A stretch of 64,000 nt of DNA. Source: Rhodeus uyekii. Its lineage: Eukaryota; Chordata; Actinopteri; Cypriniformes; Acheilognathidae. The notes under the pieces were generated by a model. That model did no database searches. It saw only the letters and a list, made by a program, of their open reading frames with translations, and was not told the origin of the DNA. Made by a program: the position numbers and the translations under genes. The DNA lies in NCBI GenBank assembly GCA_037043235.1, contig JAWRVZ010000041.1:671001-735000 (forward strand). Reading direction: 5' to 3'. Below, one piece after another: positions 10,005 through 26,900 of this stretch (the stretch's first letter is position 1; the number at the start of each line of letters is the position of its first letter).

Positions 10005-10835
10005 AAGTGGAGTTCACTTATCTCAGTGGTTCTCAAATAGTGGGGAGCAATGCCAGGGACAAAACCCTGGGGTACATGCTTTTTTTTGTTGCCAGGGAGT
10101 AGTTTTCTTGCACTGAACAATAGCAGCAGATATGAATTTCAGATAACAATCCCCTCATCCTTTGACGTGTATGATCACACTGGTGTTCATATGTGTCACG
10201 TGATCAACCGCTAAATTCACACGTGTTTTCACGCGATATCTGGCACTGATCAAAAAAAGACGCGCTCAGAGCTTGTCATTTATCACAATTCAGTGTTTTC
10301 AACCACATAAGGTTTCTTTTAGGTTTCAACAAGTTGAGCCAACAATTTGGTGACTATTTTGAATAAAAAAGAAAAAACTAAATGGGATTAATATTATACA
10401 ACGCTTTTTGTGACTCCGGTATGTCAGGTGACAAGCATGACACGTTGCCATGGAAACAATAAGGCGGAAGTTCCAAAATGGAGGGAGGGGGGCACGCAAA
10501 ATATTTACCTCTTCCTAGGGGGGCGTGACAGAAAATAATTGAGAAGCACTGACTTCTCAACTCACGATTAACTCGCCAATACTTTTATGTCTACGTTTTT
10601 TAAGTGGAACCGCCAAACTCCCTATTTGTCTTAGTAATTTCAATTCTTTAATGTCAATTCCTTAATGTCGCCAAACATTGTTTTGTTGTTAGCAAACATA
10701 TACAGTGCATGTACATTTTTATAGCATGCCGATCGCTTCATCAAACAAATCGCTATATTGTGTGTTGGTTATCTTGCTAAACACTCAATGCTTTTTTGCA
10801 ACCTCCGAGGCCGTCGACATAACCAAACTCCACTG
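10005..10835. mobile_element. Pogo/Tigger-like element interrupted by a hAT MITE
   Basis: The left end GTGGAGTTCACTTATCTC and right end GACATAACCAAACTCCACTG are inverted repeats next to TA. The same family occurs at 47961-48773 (GTGGAGTCCACTTATCTCGA and GACATAACCGGATTCCACTG). The sequence between 10024 and 10551 is a second element inserted in it. No transposase frame is intact. Confidence 0.65.
10024..10551. mobile_element. hAT MITE nested in the pogo-like element
   Basis: Ends CAGTGGTTCTCAA and TTGAGAAGCACTG are inverted repeats. Left flank ACTTATCT and right flank ACTTCTCA are a decayed 8-bp duplication. The uninterrupted sister element at 47961 reads CACTTATCTCGAC across this point, showing the pre-insertion site. 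Confidence 0.7.
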
Positions 10836-12000
10836 TATGCACACATACATACACACTGGCTTTTCTCCCCATGACAAAACAAAAAACTGGATATAATTAG
10901 TACACAGACAAGATCAGTAAGCAACTATATCACTACTATGTATAATATCTTGAGGCTATAAACATTATACACTTTATTATTTATTTTCTGGCCACGTTTA
11001 CTTCCATTGTATGGCGTTATATACAGATTATTTACTGTGGTAATCAGCAATATGCTACAAATGCTGTCAGCTGAGCTTAATTCGTATTGAATTAAATGCA
11101 TAAACGTTCCAGCTGTACATGACAAATCAGAATTCACCTTTCTCTACAATTGAGTCTGCATTTAACTCATCTACACACCACAACTGACCTTATGAAAACG
11201 CACACACACTCACCTCAGTAAGAACGCTGAATCTCACTTATGGGAGTTTTGCGAGCCTTCCAGAGCGGAAAGCTTGGCAGATGAGGGCGGTTCAGTGGGA
11301 TGCCACTCTCAGCAGAGACTCAATGAACCCTGGCAGGAATAACTGGATTTTAACATAACATCTACACTGGCACTGCATCAAGTTTGGTCCCAGTTGCTTT
11401 GCAGCTCACATTTCTGACTATAGACTATTGACATCATAACGCCGATATGAGCAGGTCTGAGACGGGTGAACGAGACGATCTAGAACTAAAAAAAAAAAAA
11501 ACTTTCGAACGTTCTGTTGACAAGTGAAATGCGCAAAGCCCATAAAACGCATCAATAAATGCAAAGGGTATTATAATGTTTGATAATTGATCCAGAGAAC
11601 AGAAACAAACACAAGCCAATTGTAAAACAGTTGAAGTAAGAATGAAATAAAATAAGATACACAAAATATAGTTGACGAAATAACTTTCTGAAAAGTTTTG
11701 CAATAGCAAAACTGTTGCAATGGCATTATGGTCAACAATGGATGGCTGAAATAATAACAACAGATATAATAGAAGTACAATGAGATGCACATACCATAGC
11801 TGATATTAAATTAACATTAATTTTAGAGAATATTTTTAAAAAAAATTGGTTTGTTTTTACACTAATAAGGCTGCTGGCAAACTTTGAAACCTAACAATCA
11901 AACAGGAACAACTTCTGTTTACTGGTCAAGCGGACATGTTTTTTTGGCCGAAGCAAATTAGCTATATATTGGTCAGTCCGAAAGAGTCGGTTCTTGATTC

Positions 12001-12605
12001 TTAAAGGGCCAGTTCACCCAAAAAAATTCTGCCATTAATTGTCCTTCCAAACCTGTACGACTTCCGTTCATCTTCAGAACACAAATGCAGATATTTTTAA
12101 TGAATATCTTGAGATATGAGATTTCTATACCTCTATTGACTACAACTTTAACGCTTCGGTTCATAAAGTTCATAAAGAGATCGTAAAATGAATGCATATG
12201 AATTGAGTGGTTTTGTCCACATTTTATGAAGAGACAATCACTTTACACACAGAACAGATTGAATTGAGGGTTTTATTCACATATAAACCTTCATCAACAC
12301 GTGACTGGTATCTCACGTGTGTTTGCTTGACATGCAAGAACCAATGCGGTTCTTTCTCATTTTACGCACGTCAAGCAGGTTCACAACAATTGTGTCTCTT
12401 CATAAAATTTGGACAAAACTGATCAATTAATATATCTTTGTTTTACTCTCTCTTTGAAGCATCAAAGTGATAGTTGAGCAGCTGTTAATGGAGGGACAGG
12501 AAGCTCTCAGATTGCATTAAAAATATCTTCATTTATGTTCTGAAGATGAACGAAAGTCTTATTTGGAACAACAATTTTAATTTTTAGGTGAACTATCCAT
12601 ATAAT
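12001..12605. mobile_element. Fish MITE with AGGG-AGTTCACC termini
   Basis: Left TTAAAGGGCCAGTTCACCCA and right TAGGTGAACTATCC form inverted ends of a repeat also seen at 32127-32443, with a one-ended match at 56508 (TTAAAGGGATAGTTC). It is a very common teleost nonautonomous element. Nothing coding was seen. Confidence 0.6.
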
Positions 12606-13189
12606 ATACTCGTTACTAAGGAGTTGTTAAGAATCGCTCGGAACGATTGTGAATCGCGAACACGTCGTTCAAATAGGAACCGAATCAATCAATTCACTGA
12701 AAAGATTCGAACCCAAATAGCGATTCGTTCGTTGGCCATTCGGACGTTGCTGTAATGCGCTACAAAATCAGCCCCATCCGCCCCAAGTTTTTGTTATAAA
12801 TCGATAACCGTGTTTCACATCGCATTCGAACAAGTTTGTAAATACATATGAGCGCCGAACACTTTCTGTCTCTCTGTTATATCCGCTCGCTGTGCAACTG
12901 ATGCGGAAAACGAAGAGAAAAAGAGTCAAGGAAACCAAGTTAGCCGACCAAGGCTCGTCTCGTTTGGCCTAAATTTCATGCACGGCCCAAACAAGAGACA
13001 GAACCATAACAAAGCCCGGCTAACAATGTTGCTTTAAGGCCGAAACAAAGAAAGACCGTTCTACTAAACCCCGCACATATCTGATGTGTTTGTCCCAAAG
13101 CAGCACATAATGGTGTAGATCGAGAAAGCATCTGTCTTTGTGTCAGTGCGCAGAGCGGTGGTTAAAATACAAGAAAAAATAATTTTACA

Positions 13190-13400
13190 AACCTCTTAGA
13201 CACTCCGCATCACAGACATAGAAACACGATACGACATGTGACCTGAGTGAGTCGTAGAAAGAATTTTGTGCGAAACGAGTGAACTTTTGAGCCTTTCTCT
13301 ACAGATAAGGGGTGTTTTTCTCTCCCTGTCTCTCATAGCGCTGCCTGCGCTTCAGCTCTGTGCAGGCGCACTGCGCATGCGCACGGAACTTCCTCTAAAA
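13190..13400 (-). promoter_or_regulatory. Candidate spopl promoter region with NRF1-type palindrome
   Basis: TGCGCATGCGCA at 13372-13383 is a perfect NRF1-type palindrome, followed by CGGAACTTCC, an ETS-like site. The segment is CpG-containing, unlike its AT-rich flanks, which is typical of broad housekeeping promoters. It lies 4.9 kb upstream of the spopl ATG. SPOP-family genes have 5' noncoding exons, and a strong minus-strand donor (CTGAG|gtgagtg, exon edge 11214) lies between. Both assignments are inference. Confidence 0.35.
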
Positions 13401-14490
13401 CCATCTGTTCTAATAACAAGCACAGTTAGTTAGCAGCATATACTAAATTCTAATGGCTAGAAATGCGATTCACCACTACCGATGGAGTAATTATCGTGCT
13501 TGTTTTTAATTAGCTTGCCTGCCATTACTTGGATAAAACATGCACCTACATTAGTACATTTTATGGTGCACTCATATTATGAAGTTACTTCACCCGCATA
13601 GGCATTAGCAGTTTCCATGTGGGCGAACATTATGAAATGAAGATCTAGATATAATAATAGAGTGAACCTATAATATAATGATAGGCACTTCATCACATAT
13701 ATTATTTGACATTATATATCATATACACCATGTGGTCTTAGTAGCCTATGTTTTTGTGACACAATCTGGAAACTTTTGTGTAACGTATAGGCCTAGTATA
13801 TAAATGTGACTGGAAAAAAGCATGACTATCCAGTCACTGAGGCTCTCAAATTATATTTTCTCCTACTTCATCATTATATACTCTTGGCACGCTGATCGGT
13901 ATCACATCTGTGAGACTGAATGAGATGCCTCACAATATATATCATGGTTTGATATCACAGGAAAAGATAACAGTATTTTTGCAGGGGCTGTTGTAATGAT
14001 AATGATCCTCAATAAATCCAGGCTATCACTCTGTGGAATATGAAAGGCAGTTCCTTTAAGCCAGGGGAGATATACATGGAAATAATGACAGATGAAAAAG
14101 TGACTTGCTAATTTGAATGATTTAAAAAAAAAATCTCTATTATTTCTGACGCAAGCTCACTGTCTGTGAATTAAAAGCTGTCTCACTTGCACATTACCAT
14201 GACAAAACCATGAGTCTCAATGCCCTGTGACCTGCTGGATGGCACTATCTGTGTTTGAAAGTAAGAGGATTATCAACTAAATGAAAAAGATGAGAGTGGA
14301 TGAACTGGTATTTGTGTAAAAAATATTCTATTATCAAACGCAGACTGAAGTTTAATAAAAGCTTTTTATAATTCAGTGTCTGTGGTAAAATGTAGATCAT
14401 ACAACAGCCCTGAATACAAATCATTGTACAAAAAAATATAAAGGGGCTTGCTATACTTTGAGTGATGATGAAGTTGTTTTACACAATACA
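13401..14490. other. Intergenic AT-rich sequence, nothing recognised
   Basis: No exon-like frame, terminal repeats or RNA gene could be supported here. Confidence 0.5.
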
Positions 14491-14491
14491 A

Positions 14492-18340
<3,849 letters not shown>

Positions 18341-18346
18341 TACCAG

Positions 18347-18409
<63 letters not shown>

Positions 18410-18450
18410 AGAGAAAGAGAAAGAGAAAGAGAAAGAGAAAGAGAAAGAGA
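18347..18450. repeat. Compound microsatellite (GT)n(GA)n(GAAA GA)n
   Basis: GT repeats at about 18348-18368 grade into GA repeats and then a hexamer AAAGAG array to 18450. The Ser/Leu-like and Arg/Lys-like frames over it are not genes. Confidence 0.95.
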
Positions 18451-18819
18451 GACATTCTGAAGTCTGCCTGCACAGAGATATTTCATAGACTTCTGTCAGG
18501 CTGGCTATTTCAAAAACACATAATTATCAACAAAAGCACAAAAGCTTGAGAAGACATTGGTTTAATTAGGAGGAATGTATTGCCAAACTCCAAACACACA
18601 GCTTAAGAAAGAGAAAGAGAGCTGTTAGAAGTTAATCAACATTAGCCTTAATGATAAGGCCTCAGAGAAAATGTACAGTCACACAGCGCCGCACAAAACC
18701 ACATTGTTTGTCTTGGGTTTCCAAGAAATTAAATCCTTATTTCGCCTTAGAAATAGAAAAAAAGACGAAAAACACATCATCGTCTGTCTGTTCCTCCTTT
18801 CTCTCCCACTGCTTGTCAG

Positions 18820-19075
18820 AAGAAAGGAGAGAAAGGAGGGGAGCGCGAGGCGGCGAATCGGTCAGCAGACACGCGATTCCCGCGCTTCCAGCAGCTCGCG
18901 CTGTGCAGATAACGCGGCAATGTCAACGGTTTGACAGGCTTCCGACGCTTTTCTGCCTTTCATCCTCGTCGTTGACAGCGCGGTTTAAAGCTCTTTTTGT
19001 ACTTATATCTAAATTTGTGTTTTTGGAATGAGAAACCACTGAGCGAAGCGCATGTTTTCTTGCGCTCGTGAGGGA
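18820..19075. promoter_or_regulatory. CpG-rich patch of unknown role
   Basis: Dense CpG (for example GAGCGCGAGGCGGCGAATCG, then CCCGCGCTTCCAGCAGCTCG) stands out from the AT-rich surroundings. It could be an orphan CpG island promoter, for a noncoding transcript or a distant gene's first exon, or the relic of a CpG-rich repeat. No coding similarity was recognised and no flanking inverted repeat was seen. Confidence 0.3.
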
Positions 19076-20967
19076 GGGAGAGGATGAAAAGCTGTTTTAC
19101 TGCACAAGCCCCCCTGTGATCTGAGGTGAAAACTACTTCGGCAACACATAAGGCTAATTTGAGGGTCTAAATATTTAGTCATCAAACAATAGTCATATTT
19201 TTTCTTCTTCGGTGGTATTTTCTATGTTTTTCTAGTTAGTCTCCAACACAGTATTGTTAAAAAGTTAACTGCGACTGTAGGGCTAGTAACCACATACATT
19301 CATTTTTATCACCTCATTACCCTGATATAGGCTAATTATAGTGTATTAAACATTGGTGTTTGTCATAAAAATATATTTATAACTCTTTTTAACTCTTTAA
19401 AATATGTACTAATTATAAATTAATAAATAATTCATCAAAATAGTTAATTGATATGAAACCGGTTGAAAGTGATATAATACTTTACAGATCAGTCATTTGA
19501 AATATAAGTCATGCTGTTGATTAATGCTAACCTAATGTTTTCTTTTCCTTGTTCTTTTATTTCCAGACCACTGTAAACTCATTCAGACTTCTTTACTCAA
19601 CAAAAGCAGATTGTATATCTGGGAGGAATTTGCACCCTTGTGTGTTTGTGGATTGTCTCTTTATGTAAGGTCATTAGCCATCAGTGACTTTAACGGCTAA
19701 TCATTACACTAATCTTTATACTAAAAAGTTGAAACTATGCTAACAGCAATACTTATTGACAGTGTTGCAAGCAACTCCTAATTTGACTGCTGTGAAAATG
19801 TTTAAATGGTGTGTTTTCCTTATTGAGCCCTTGAGCCACATAAACACACAAACATCATCCGATATTCGTCATGGCAGGAAAAGCTAAGAGCTTAGCTTTT
19901 AGTATGCCCTTCAATTAATGATTAATTCCCTACATTATTTTACCAATATCAAAATGCAACATAACCATTTTAATAACACGACCAGACATCAAAACATCTC
20001 TGCGGATTTATAACAGGTCTGGGTTGGGTGAAAAAGAAAAGAAATGCGAGCTACACCACAGCGCTTCACATAAGACCAGCCTTAAGCGTTTGTTGAAGGA
20101 GCACCTCAGAAGAGTATTTTGTTCTCCTTCTTCACTCTTTTTCAAAGGCTACCTTTTACTGACCTCAATTTTAATCAGTACTTACTGACCCTGTCACCTG
20201 GTCATAATCTCCAGTGTATTGGATTTAGCAAGGGTCTATATTAAGATTCAGACCCTTGGCGAAGGTAGAAGTTTTTTAATTTTCCTGTGACATTAAGACA
20301 CCGCGGCTGCAGGGCATGAAGAACGGGAAAAGCTGAGGGTGTCTCTGGAGAGAGCAGAATTCTTCGCAGCGGGCCGCAAACCACAGATTCCCTGCAATAT
20401 TCTCTAAAATTTGAAGAGAATATGCCACTTTGTGTGCTTGCACATACTTGTATTTATTAATTATTTTAGGAAACACTCTAGCTCTTGTTCTCAATCGCCC
20501 TCCAATCAAATGAGATCATGTCAGCGAGGAAAAATGCATAAGTGGAATGCATGAATACAAAGTTCATATCTACAAATCATTTAATTATCATCGGAAAATC
20601 TAATGAAGCGGAAAGATTAATTAAGTGGCATTTTCTTGATGCTCTGATTGATTTACAATTACAGTGTGTTTCCAGAGGAAGCTCAATAATAATTACCAAA
20701 TTATTTGAATAAACTTGAACATGGCCTGTCTGATGTTCAAGACTCTTTTCTGTCAATACAAGCATATCACTGTGATATAATCAAATCATCTTCAAAAGTG
20801 CTCTGTAGTTGTGATTACTAATTTTTAAAAGTAACTTATCTAACAATTAGAGTACCGTATATTTGTAACAGTTTCTTTCTTACTAACATGACAGTACAGC
20901 GTAAATCTGTTTTATAACTATAGATCTCAATAAAGAAAGAAATGTTCAATAAATTGACCACAAAGGT
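19076..20967. other. Intergenic sequence, nothing recognised
   Basis: AT-rich, mostly unique-looking DNA. No exon, RNA gene or terminal-repeat pair could be supported. Confidence 0.5.
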
Positions 20968-21733
20968 GAATGTGTCAGGTGTGAGAAAGCGAGGACTCAG
21001 TTGTGCAGGGTCTAGGGCTTTTATTAACACAAAAAACAAAACTTCGAACATAAACTACCCAGAGGGGGGGAGAACATAACTCGGCTCGACTGGAACAAGA
21101 CACGAGATACTAGAACCGATAGACAAAAGAATGACAATGATGCGACAGGACAGCAAACATGAGGAGATTAAATAGACACAGGAGGAATGGTAATTGATGG
21201 GAAAACAGCTGGGAACAAATCAAACTAATGACAAGGAAACAAGAAGGGAGGAGAACACAAAGACTAGACATGAACACGCAGCCAATGTGGACGCGCATCG
21301 CCGCCTGTTCACATTAGACAAAAGATGACGCGCAGCTGGTGACAAACCAAACTGCGTGCGTGACACCAAAACACAACATGAAAGCACGTGGCCGAAGTAA
21401 ACACGAACCGCATTCACACAACACTGCACAAAGACACGAGAGCACGCGGTACAAGCAGAGCTTGAAACCGCGCCCACTCACATAAGGTAGAGTGTGTGAG
21501 AACGAGCAACCACTCGTCTCACGTTCTCACGACAAGGACAAACACACGAGTCATGAATGCCCGAATCCCGACACAAAACCGAAACTGAACCAGACCAAAG
21601 TATCGGGACCGGACATCATAACTCGCACACAAGACGTTACACAGACAAAACTTGAGACATTACGGTAGTGTCAGAGCTCTGCCACAAAACCAAGAAATGA
21701 CTAGAACGAATGTGACAGAACCCTGACAGAATG
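20968..21733 (-). mobile_element. Solo LTR with 5-bp TSD
   Basis: The element at 20973-21728 (756 bp) starts TGTCAGG and ends CCTGACA, the TG...CA ends of an LTR. It is flanked by identical 5-bp duplications GAATG (20968-20972 and 21729-21733). On the minus strand it has AATAAA near 21020-21030, inside GTTAATAAAAG, so the LTR probably reads leftwards. There is no gag/pol around it, as expected after LTR-LTR recombination. Superfamily not assigned. Confidence 0.75.
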
Positions 21734-23200
21734 CTTCTTTGTTGTTGTTGGTCACCGAAAAATTTAATTAAAATCTATGTTACTGACTTTGAAAATATTT
21801 CTCCCACAGCCAAAGGCATCTTTATCTCTGTGGATGGACTTGCACTCCAAGGTGCTTTTTCCTAGCAAAGGAATTTTGCATGATGCCTTGAAAACAGCAG
21901 TAACATCAGGCTTCATATCAGCATGATCAGAAGAGAATAAATGGTGCTGTCAGTGTCCAGGAAAACGCAAGGTGTTTTTCTTGCCAGTGCTGTATAAACA
22001 ACATTTATGCTGTCATGAGACCCAATGGATGAAGAGAGAACGGCAAGAATTGTGATTTACATTTATTCATTTTGCAGATGATTTTATACAAAGCAGCTCA
22101 AAAATGAGGAACACCGTGAGCAATCTATCATAGAAGTCAACATGGACTGAGCCAACATTATGCAAGACATGAGGTAAGACGATAGGAAATACTCCAAACA
22201 TTTATTATGACTGGCTCTCATTTTGCAGCTGGTTCAGGGTCCTAGAAACAAATGAGATTCAATGAGATCAAGCTTGCATCAACTGACTCTCAGATGATCC
22301 ACGTCTAGCAATAGGGATATGACGAATATAACAATATCCCTATACATAAAGTCTAATCAGTATTATCAGCAGCTTTATCGCTTTGCTCAGGAGCTATTTA
22401 CCCTCCTCAATCCCCAGCTCCTCCCTTCTTCCAGTCAGGACTTGGCCTTCTGATATTCCTCTTCGAATACATTTTCGATTAAATGATTGAACATTAATGA
22501 TATCTTAAATACCTTATATTGGCTCTGTTCTGTTACCCTACAGGATGTTATCGCTGCTCTCCCTGCTCTTACCCATGCTAGGGTGTATGCGATTCCCTTC
22601 CCGGGATTTCTTGCCAGAACAGAACCATTCCGCCAATCCAAGCTGTATGCTAATTTTCAATCCTGTTTGACGATAGTGATCCTGACATAAATAAAATCAT
22701 TATAAGCAAACAAGCCTGATAGAGGGACTAAACAAAAAAAGTTTAGACACCAGCTATCAACTGCAGCTCCATATCTATGAGATACCACAGATGTGTTAAT
22801 GCATACATTAATGTGTTAGTGCATTCATCACCATTTTTTCAGGATGTGTAGAGGGAGGATGTAGATGTGATTAACATCCTGCTTGAGGAGCTATGGTAGT
22901 GCTTTAGAGTGGCTGTCATGAAAAGGAGTGGTGGGGTGACAGTGATTTATGGGACCTGGAGCTGAGCAGTCTTCGCCTGTTGATTACCTTGGCAACTCGA
23001 ATGCAGAAACTCTGCTGAATCTGTTAGTTAGAGTGAAAAATACATAGATGTTTTATACATAAGTGAATAATGTTTACAGGTGAAACCTGTCAAAAACATG
23101 TCCAGGGTGATTTACATCCCAAAATCAAAAGAAACGAAGTAAGAAATTATATTTTTTACTTACCTACCAATAAGACTGCTCTATTCTAGACTAAATATAT
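21734..23200. other. Intergenic sequence, nothing recognised
   Basis: No gene or bounded repeat was identified. Open frames here are short and lack family resemblance. Confidence 0.5.
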
Positions 23201-23207
23201 ATATACA

Positions 23208-23775
23208 TCGTATTTTCCCGCATATAACCCTTGGTTTATACCAGATTACAAAAAATGGGTGGGTGCGGGTTATATAAGGGTGCGGGCTATATCACAAATT
23301 TTTTGCACATAGTAATATTTCAATATATTTGGGATTTTTTTGCGGTATTTTCTTTCTGTTTTTCATTCTTGCGAGGGTTGTTGTCTCTGGCGCTTGTACT
23401 ATCACTGACAGCTGGCACTGATAGTCTGTCTGACCTGTCAATCATGCAAGAAGACGTGATTGGCTGTGTTGCCATGAGGGCGGGCTCTTCTCATCTCATC
23501 CGATGACTTGTGTTTGTTTTCTTATTGTTTGAATTTCGTGCACAAGCACTGTGTACCGAGCCTGAACAGCTATGGATAACTGACGTCATACGAGCAACAT
23601 TCGAAATTCTAAATGTGAACTAACACAAAAAAATTCATCCATCTATGGATGCGTGTTATATAAAGGTGTATGTTATGCCAATGATTTTTTACACAAAACC
23701 CCAAAACCAAAATGGTTTTGGCTAAATGAGGGTGCGGATTATCTGCGTCTGTGTGTTATATGCGGGAAAATACGG
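23208..23775. mobile_element. Pogo/Tigger-like MITE (CGTATTTTCCCGCATATAAC termini)
   Basis: Left CGTATTTTCCCGCATATAAC and right GTTATATGCGGGAAAATACG are perfect 20-bp inverted repeats; TA follows on the right. Secondary inverted copies inside (GGGTGCGGGTTATATAAGG near 23262, GGGTGCGGATTATCTGCG near 23730) suggest a hairpin-capable MITE. Confidence 0.7.
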
Positions 23776-23836
23776 TATATATATATATGAATATATATAT
23801 ATATATATATATGAATATATATATATATATATATAT
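23776..23836. repeat. (AT)n microsatellite
   Basis: Alternating TA/AT run with two GA interruptions, directly abutting the right end of the preceding MITE. Confidence 0.9.
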
Positions 23837-23999
23837 TAATGTTTTTTGAATTTGGTGAGAAATATGACCTGGACACGTTTGCAGTTCAAACTGTGGAACA
23901 CCTTGGTCTTTTATAAAGCTTTTTTCAACACTATTCTGAATCATAATCTTTGCAATGCCATAAAAAATTCTCCAGAACGACACAGGAAATGAGGTTGAC

Positions 24000-26900
24000 A
24001 GTTAAGCGCAACCATTTCACTACTTTAGCCTGGCCTGCTTGGGCCGGAATAAGGATGAGCTGAGTCTTCTGTCTCGGCACATTTGCCATGTAGTATTAAA
24101 AGAGAACATCTTAACCACCAAACATTGCCCCAAGCAAGACTATCGACTCTCATCTGCAGGAAGAAATGGATCAAATGAAATATTAGATGGCCTACAGTTC
24201 CCTGCAGCCAGCTGTGGTTGAGGTCGCGCATTACTGAGCGGATTGCGTTGCCATGCTGAATTGTGTCTGGGTTATGGGGGTTGGGGGGGAGTTGATGATG
24301 AGGTGCTTTGCCAGGGCAGGCCTCAGGTGCCAAATGTGGTGTTGAGAGAGAGAAGGAGAGTAATTCTCCTCGCTGGAGCGAGCTCTCACAGTTTAAACAC
24401 CCCGGGCACTCGGCCATCTCCGTCTCGCATAACAGCATCTACACGGCCGTTTCTACTCGCATGCACTTCTTCAGCAATTTAGCGAGCAGGAGAAAGATGG
24501 CATGAGAGAGAGGAAAAATACGGAGTGAGAAACGAAGTGAGGGAAAGACAGATAGAAAGAAAGAAAATGAGAAAGAGGGAAAGAGATAAGACTGCAAAAG
24601 TGGGTCAAGGACTCAGTTCAGCCATAATTACAGAACTCCCAACACCACAAGCTGGAAGATCAATCCGGCATGGGATTTAGAAACCTATTGTCTCTCTCCC
24701 TTCTCTCTCTCCCCCTCCCTCTCTCTTTCCTTGTGAACGAATCTGTTTTTGCAGGATTTTTCAGCCCTGCCTTTTGCCATCAAGCCCTTTAATTAAGATT
24801 AGGCTACAGCTCTCACATCAAACTCCCAGCAGCAGAACTGAAGCATTTTAAGGTGAATCACACGACAACCTGTCTAGGCCACATTTCACCCTATAATCAA
24901 AGGACAAAGTAAATTAAGTAAAGTGCATTGGGATTATTTTCAATGTCAATTACAAGCTGTCATGTGTCTGTACATTTAGTTACACCATTTATTCTCAATG
25001 GTGATTCTCATTAGATTCTTATACTGTTATATGAAAATTAAAATGATAAATTAGTTGTTTTAATATTTTGTTACAAACTTTTTTTTAGTTAACTATAATA
25101 ACCCTGATACTACAACTCATATTGTATTCATCTATATATTCAAAGTATAGTTTTATAGTTGCATATAGTTAGTATATTGTTTTTATGCAAATCATTTTTT
25201 TCAATTGCAGTGTGTAATTGAGCATTTTAGAAGGACAAAAACAGGTTTCATTTTTTTAATGCAAAATATATATATTTATTATGCTTTGCCATTTTGGAGT
25301 GGAATATGACCTGAACATGCTCTTAAAAAGGTTTCTTGAGAATAACGCACCTCTATTGTGTCCGCTTGACAAAAACCTTAATTTTACAGCAGATTGTGGT
25401 TTTTCACAATAGCTACACGTGTTTGAGGAGCTTTATTAGAGGCTGATGTCAAAACGGCCCGTGGCAGTCTCTTGTGTTTTATGATCCAGGGTTAACACTC
25501 CATTCCGAATATCTCTTTGGAGACCAAAAGAAATGACAGTAGGCTACAGTGACTGAATGCAATGCCACAGGTCAGACTGCTGCTGCCGTGTCTAATGGAT
25601 TCTCATGCGTCGCCCTGACATTCACATTGGCAGGTATTATTGACAAAGAGGCAGTCCAGCGATACATTTTATACGTGAAACACTTCATGTGGCATCGAGT
25701 GCTGCATCTGAGTTCCCTCTGTTGCCTAAGGGCTGTGATACCACAGAACGTCCATTAATAAGGATCAGTAGACAACTTCATCATGTCTGAAGTTAAACCA
25801 AAAATCATATTTAGGAAAGTAGATACTTTGTATGAATAAATAGTTTGTTTTGTTGAAAATATGTTGCAAATGGTTTAGGATATCTTGTATTTGTTTGGTA
25901 TTTGTTATAACTATAGTGATGTGCAGATTCAGTGGTACAGAAACAGACAAAAATGGAATCATAAAATACAATTGGTGTTGCAAAACAGACTTTTTTTTCA
26001 ATTTGTGAAAATAACATCAACAGGCATCGGCTGGCTGGGTGTTATTAATAAGAAACTAATTAATACAGTGGTTGGGCTCCTAAGTGAGATCCCACAACAC
26101 CAGTCTGTCGACATAACAGGGAACTGTATATACTACAATAGTTTATAAAAAATACTAAAATGATACTGGTACCATAAAGTACTAATTTATCATCATTGGA
26201 TTCCATCACTGCACTGTGTTATAATCAAAATTTCAATAATTTAAGTGAGCAACTGATAAAGAGGGTCAAGTGAATCTTCAGTTAAATTTCATTAACACAT
26301 GCAGGTAGAGCTTCAACCATCACGCTGCATAAGTCTGATATCAAAAGATTGAACACTTCTGCCTGTGGCCAACACACAACAGCTGCACTGCAACCTGTTG
26401 GCATTTGTGTAAAGCACCCGAGTGAACCTCATCTCTCAAGAACGAAAGCCAGGGACAATGTCCCTGAGAAAGACCGACTACACATAACTCTGGTCTGATC
26501 GGACAGGCCATTCTCTGTGTGTGATTGATAATGCCTGTCCAGCACGAGGTGAAACACAATGGCGTTTGGCAGCCACCTGATTCGAATAGATTGCAGAAAA
26601 TGAAATCGATGAGGCTCTGCAGAGACGGGTTGCTTGAACTGCCTCTATCGGGACTGTCATCAATACAATTATTGATCCCAAGGGGAAAATGTTGGCCTGT
26701 GCACTCCGCCAGACTAACTGATTAAAATTACCGCAGTGAACAAATGCAAGACTTGATTGAAGGACAAAACACAGCAGTTTTAAAACAATCTGTCATCAAG
26801 AAAAGAGGTTTTGTATTCATGCTTCATGAGTCACACAGCTACAGAAAAAATTTGACTGTGTACTTCCTCATTTTTAGCTATAGAAAAAAGCTTGCTTTGA

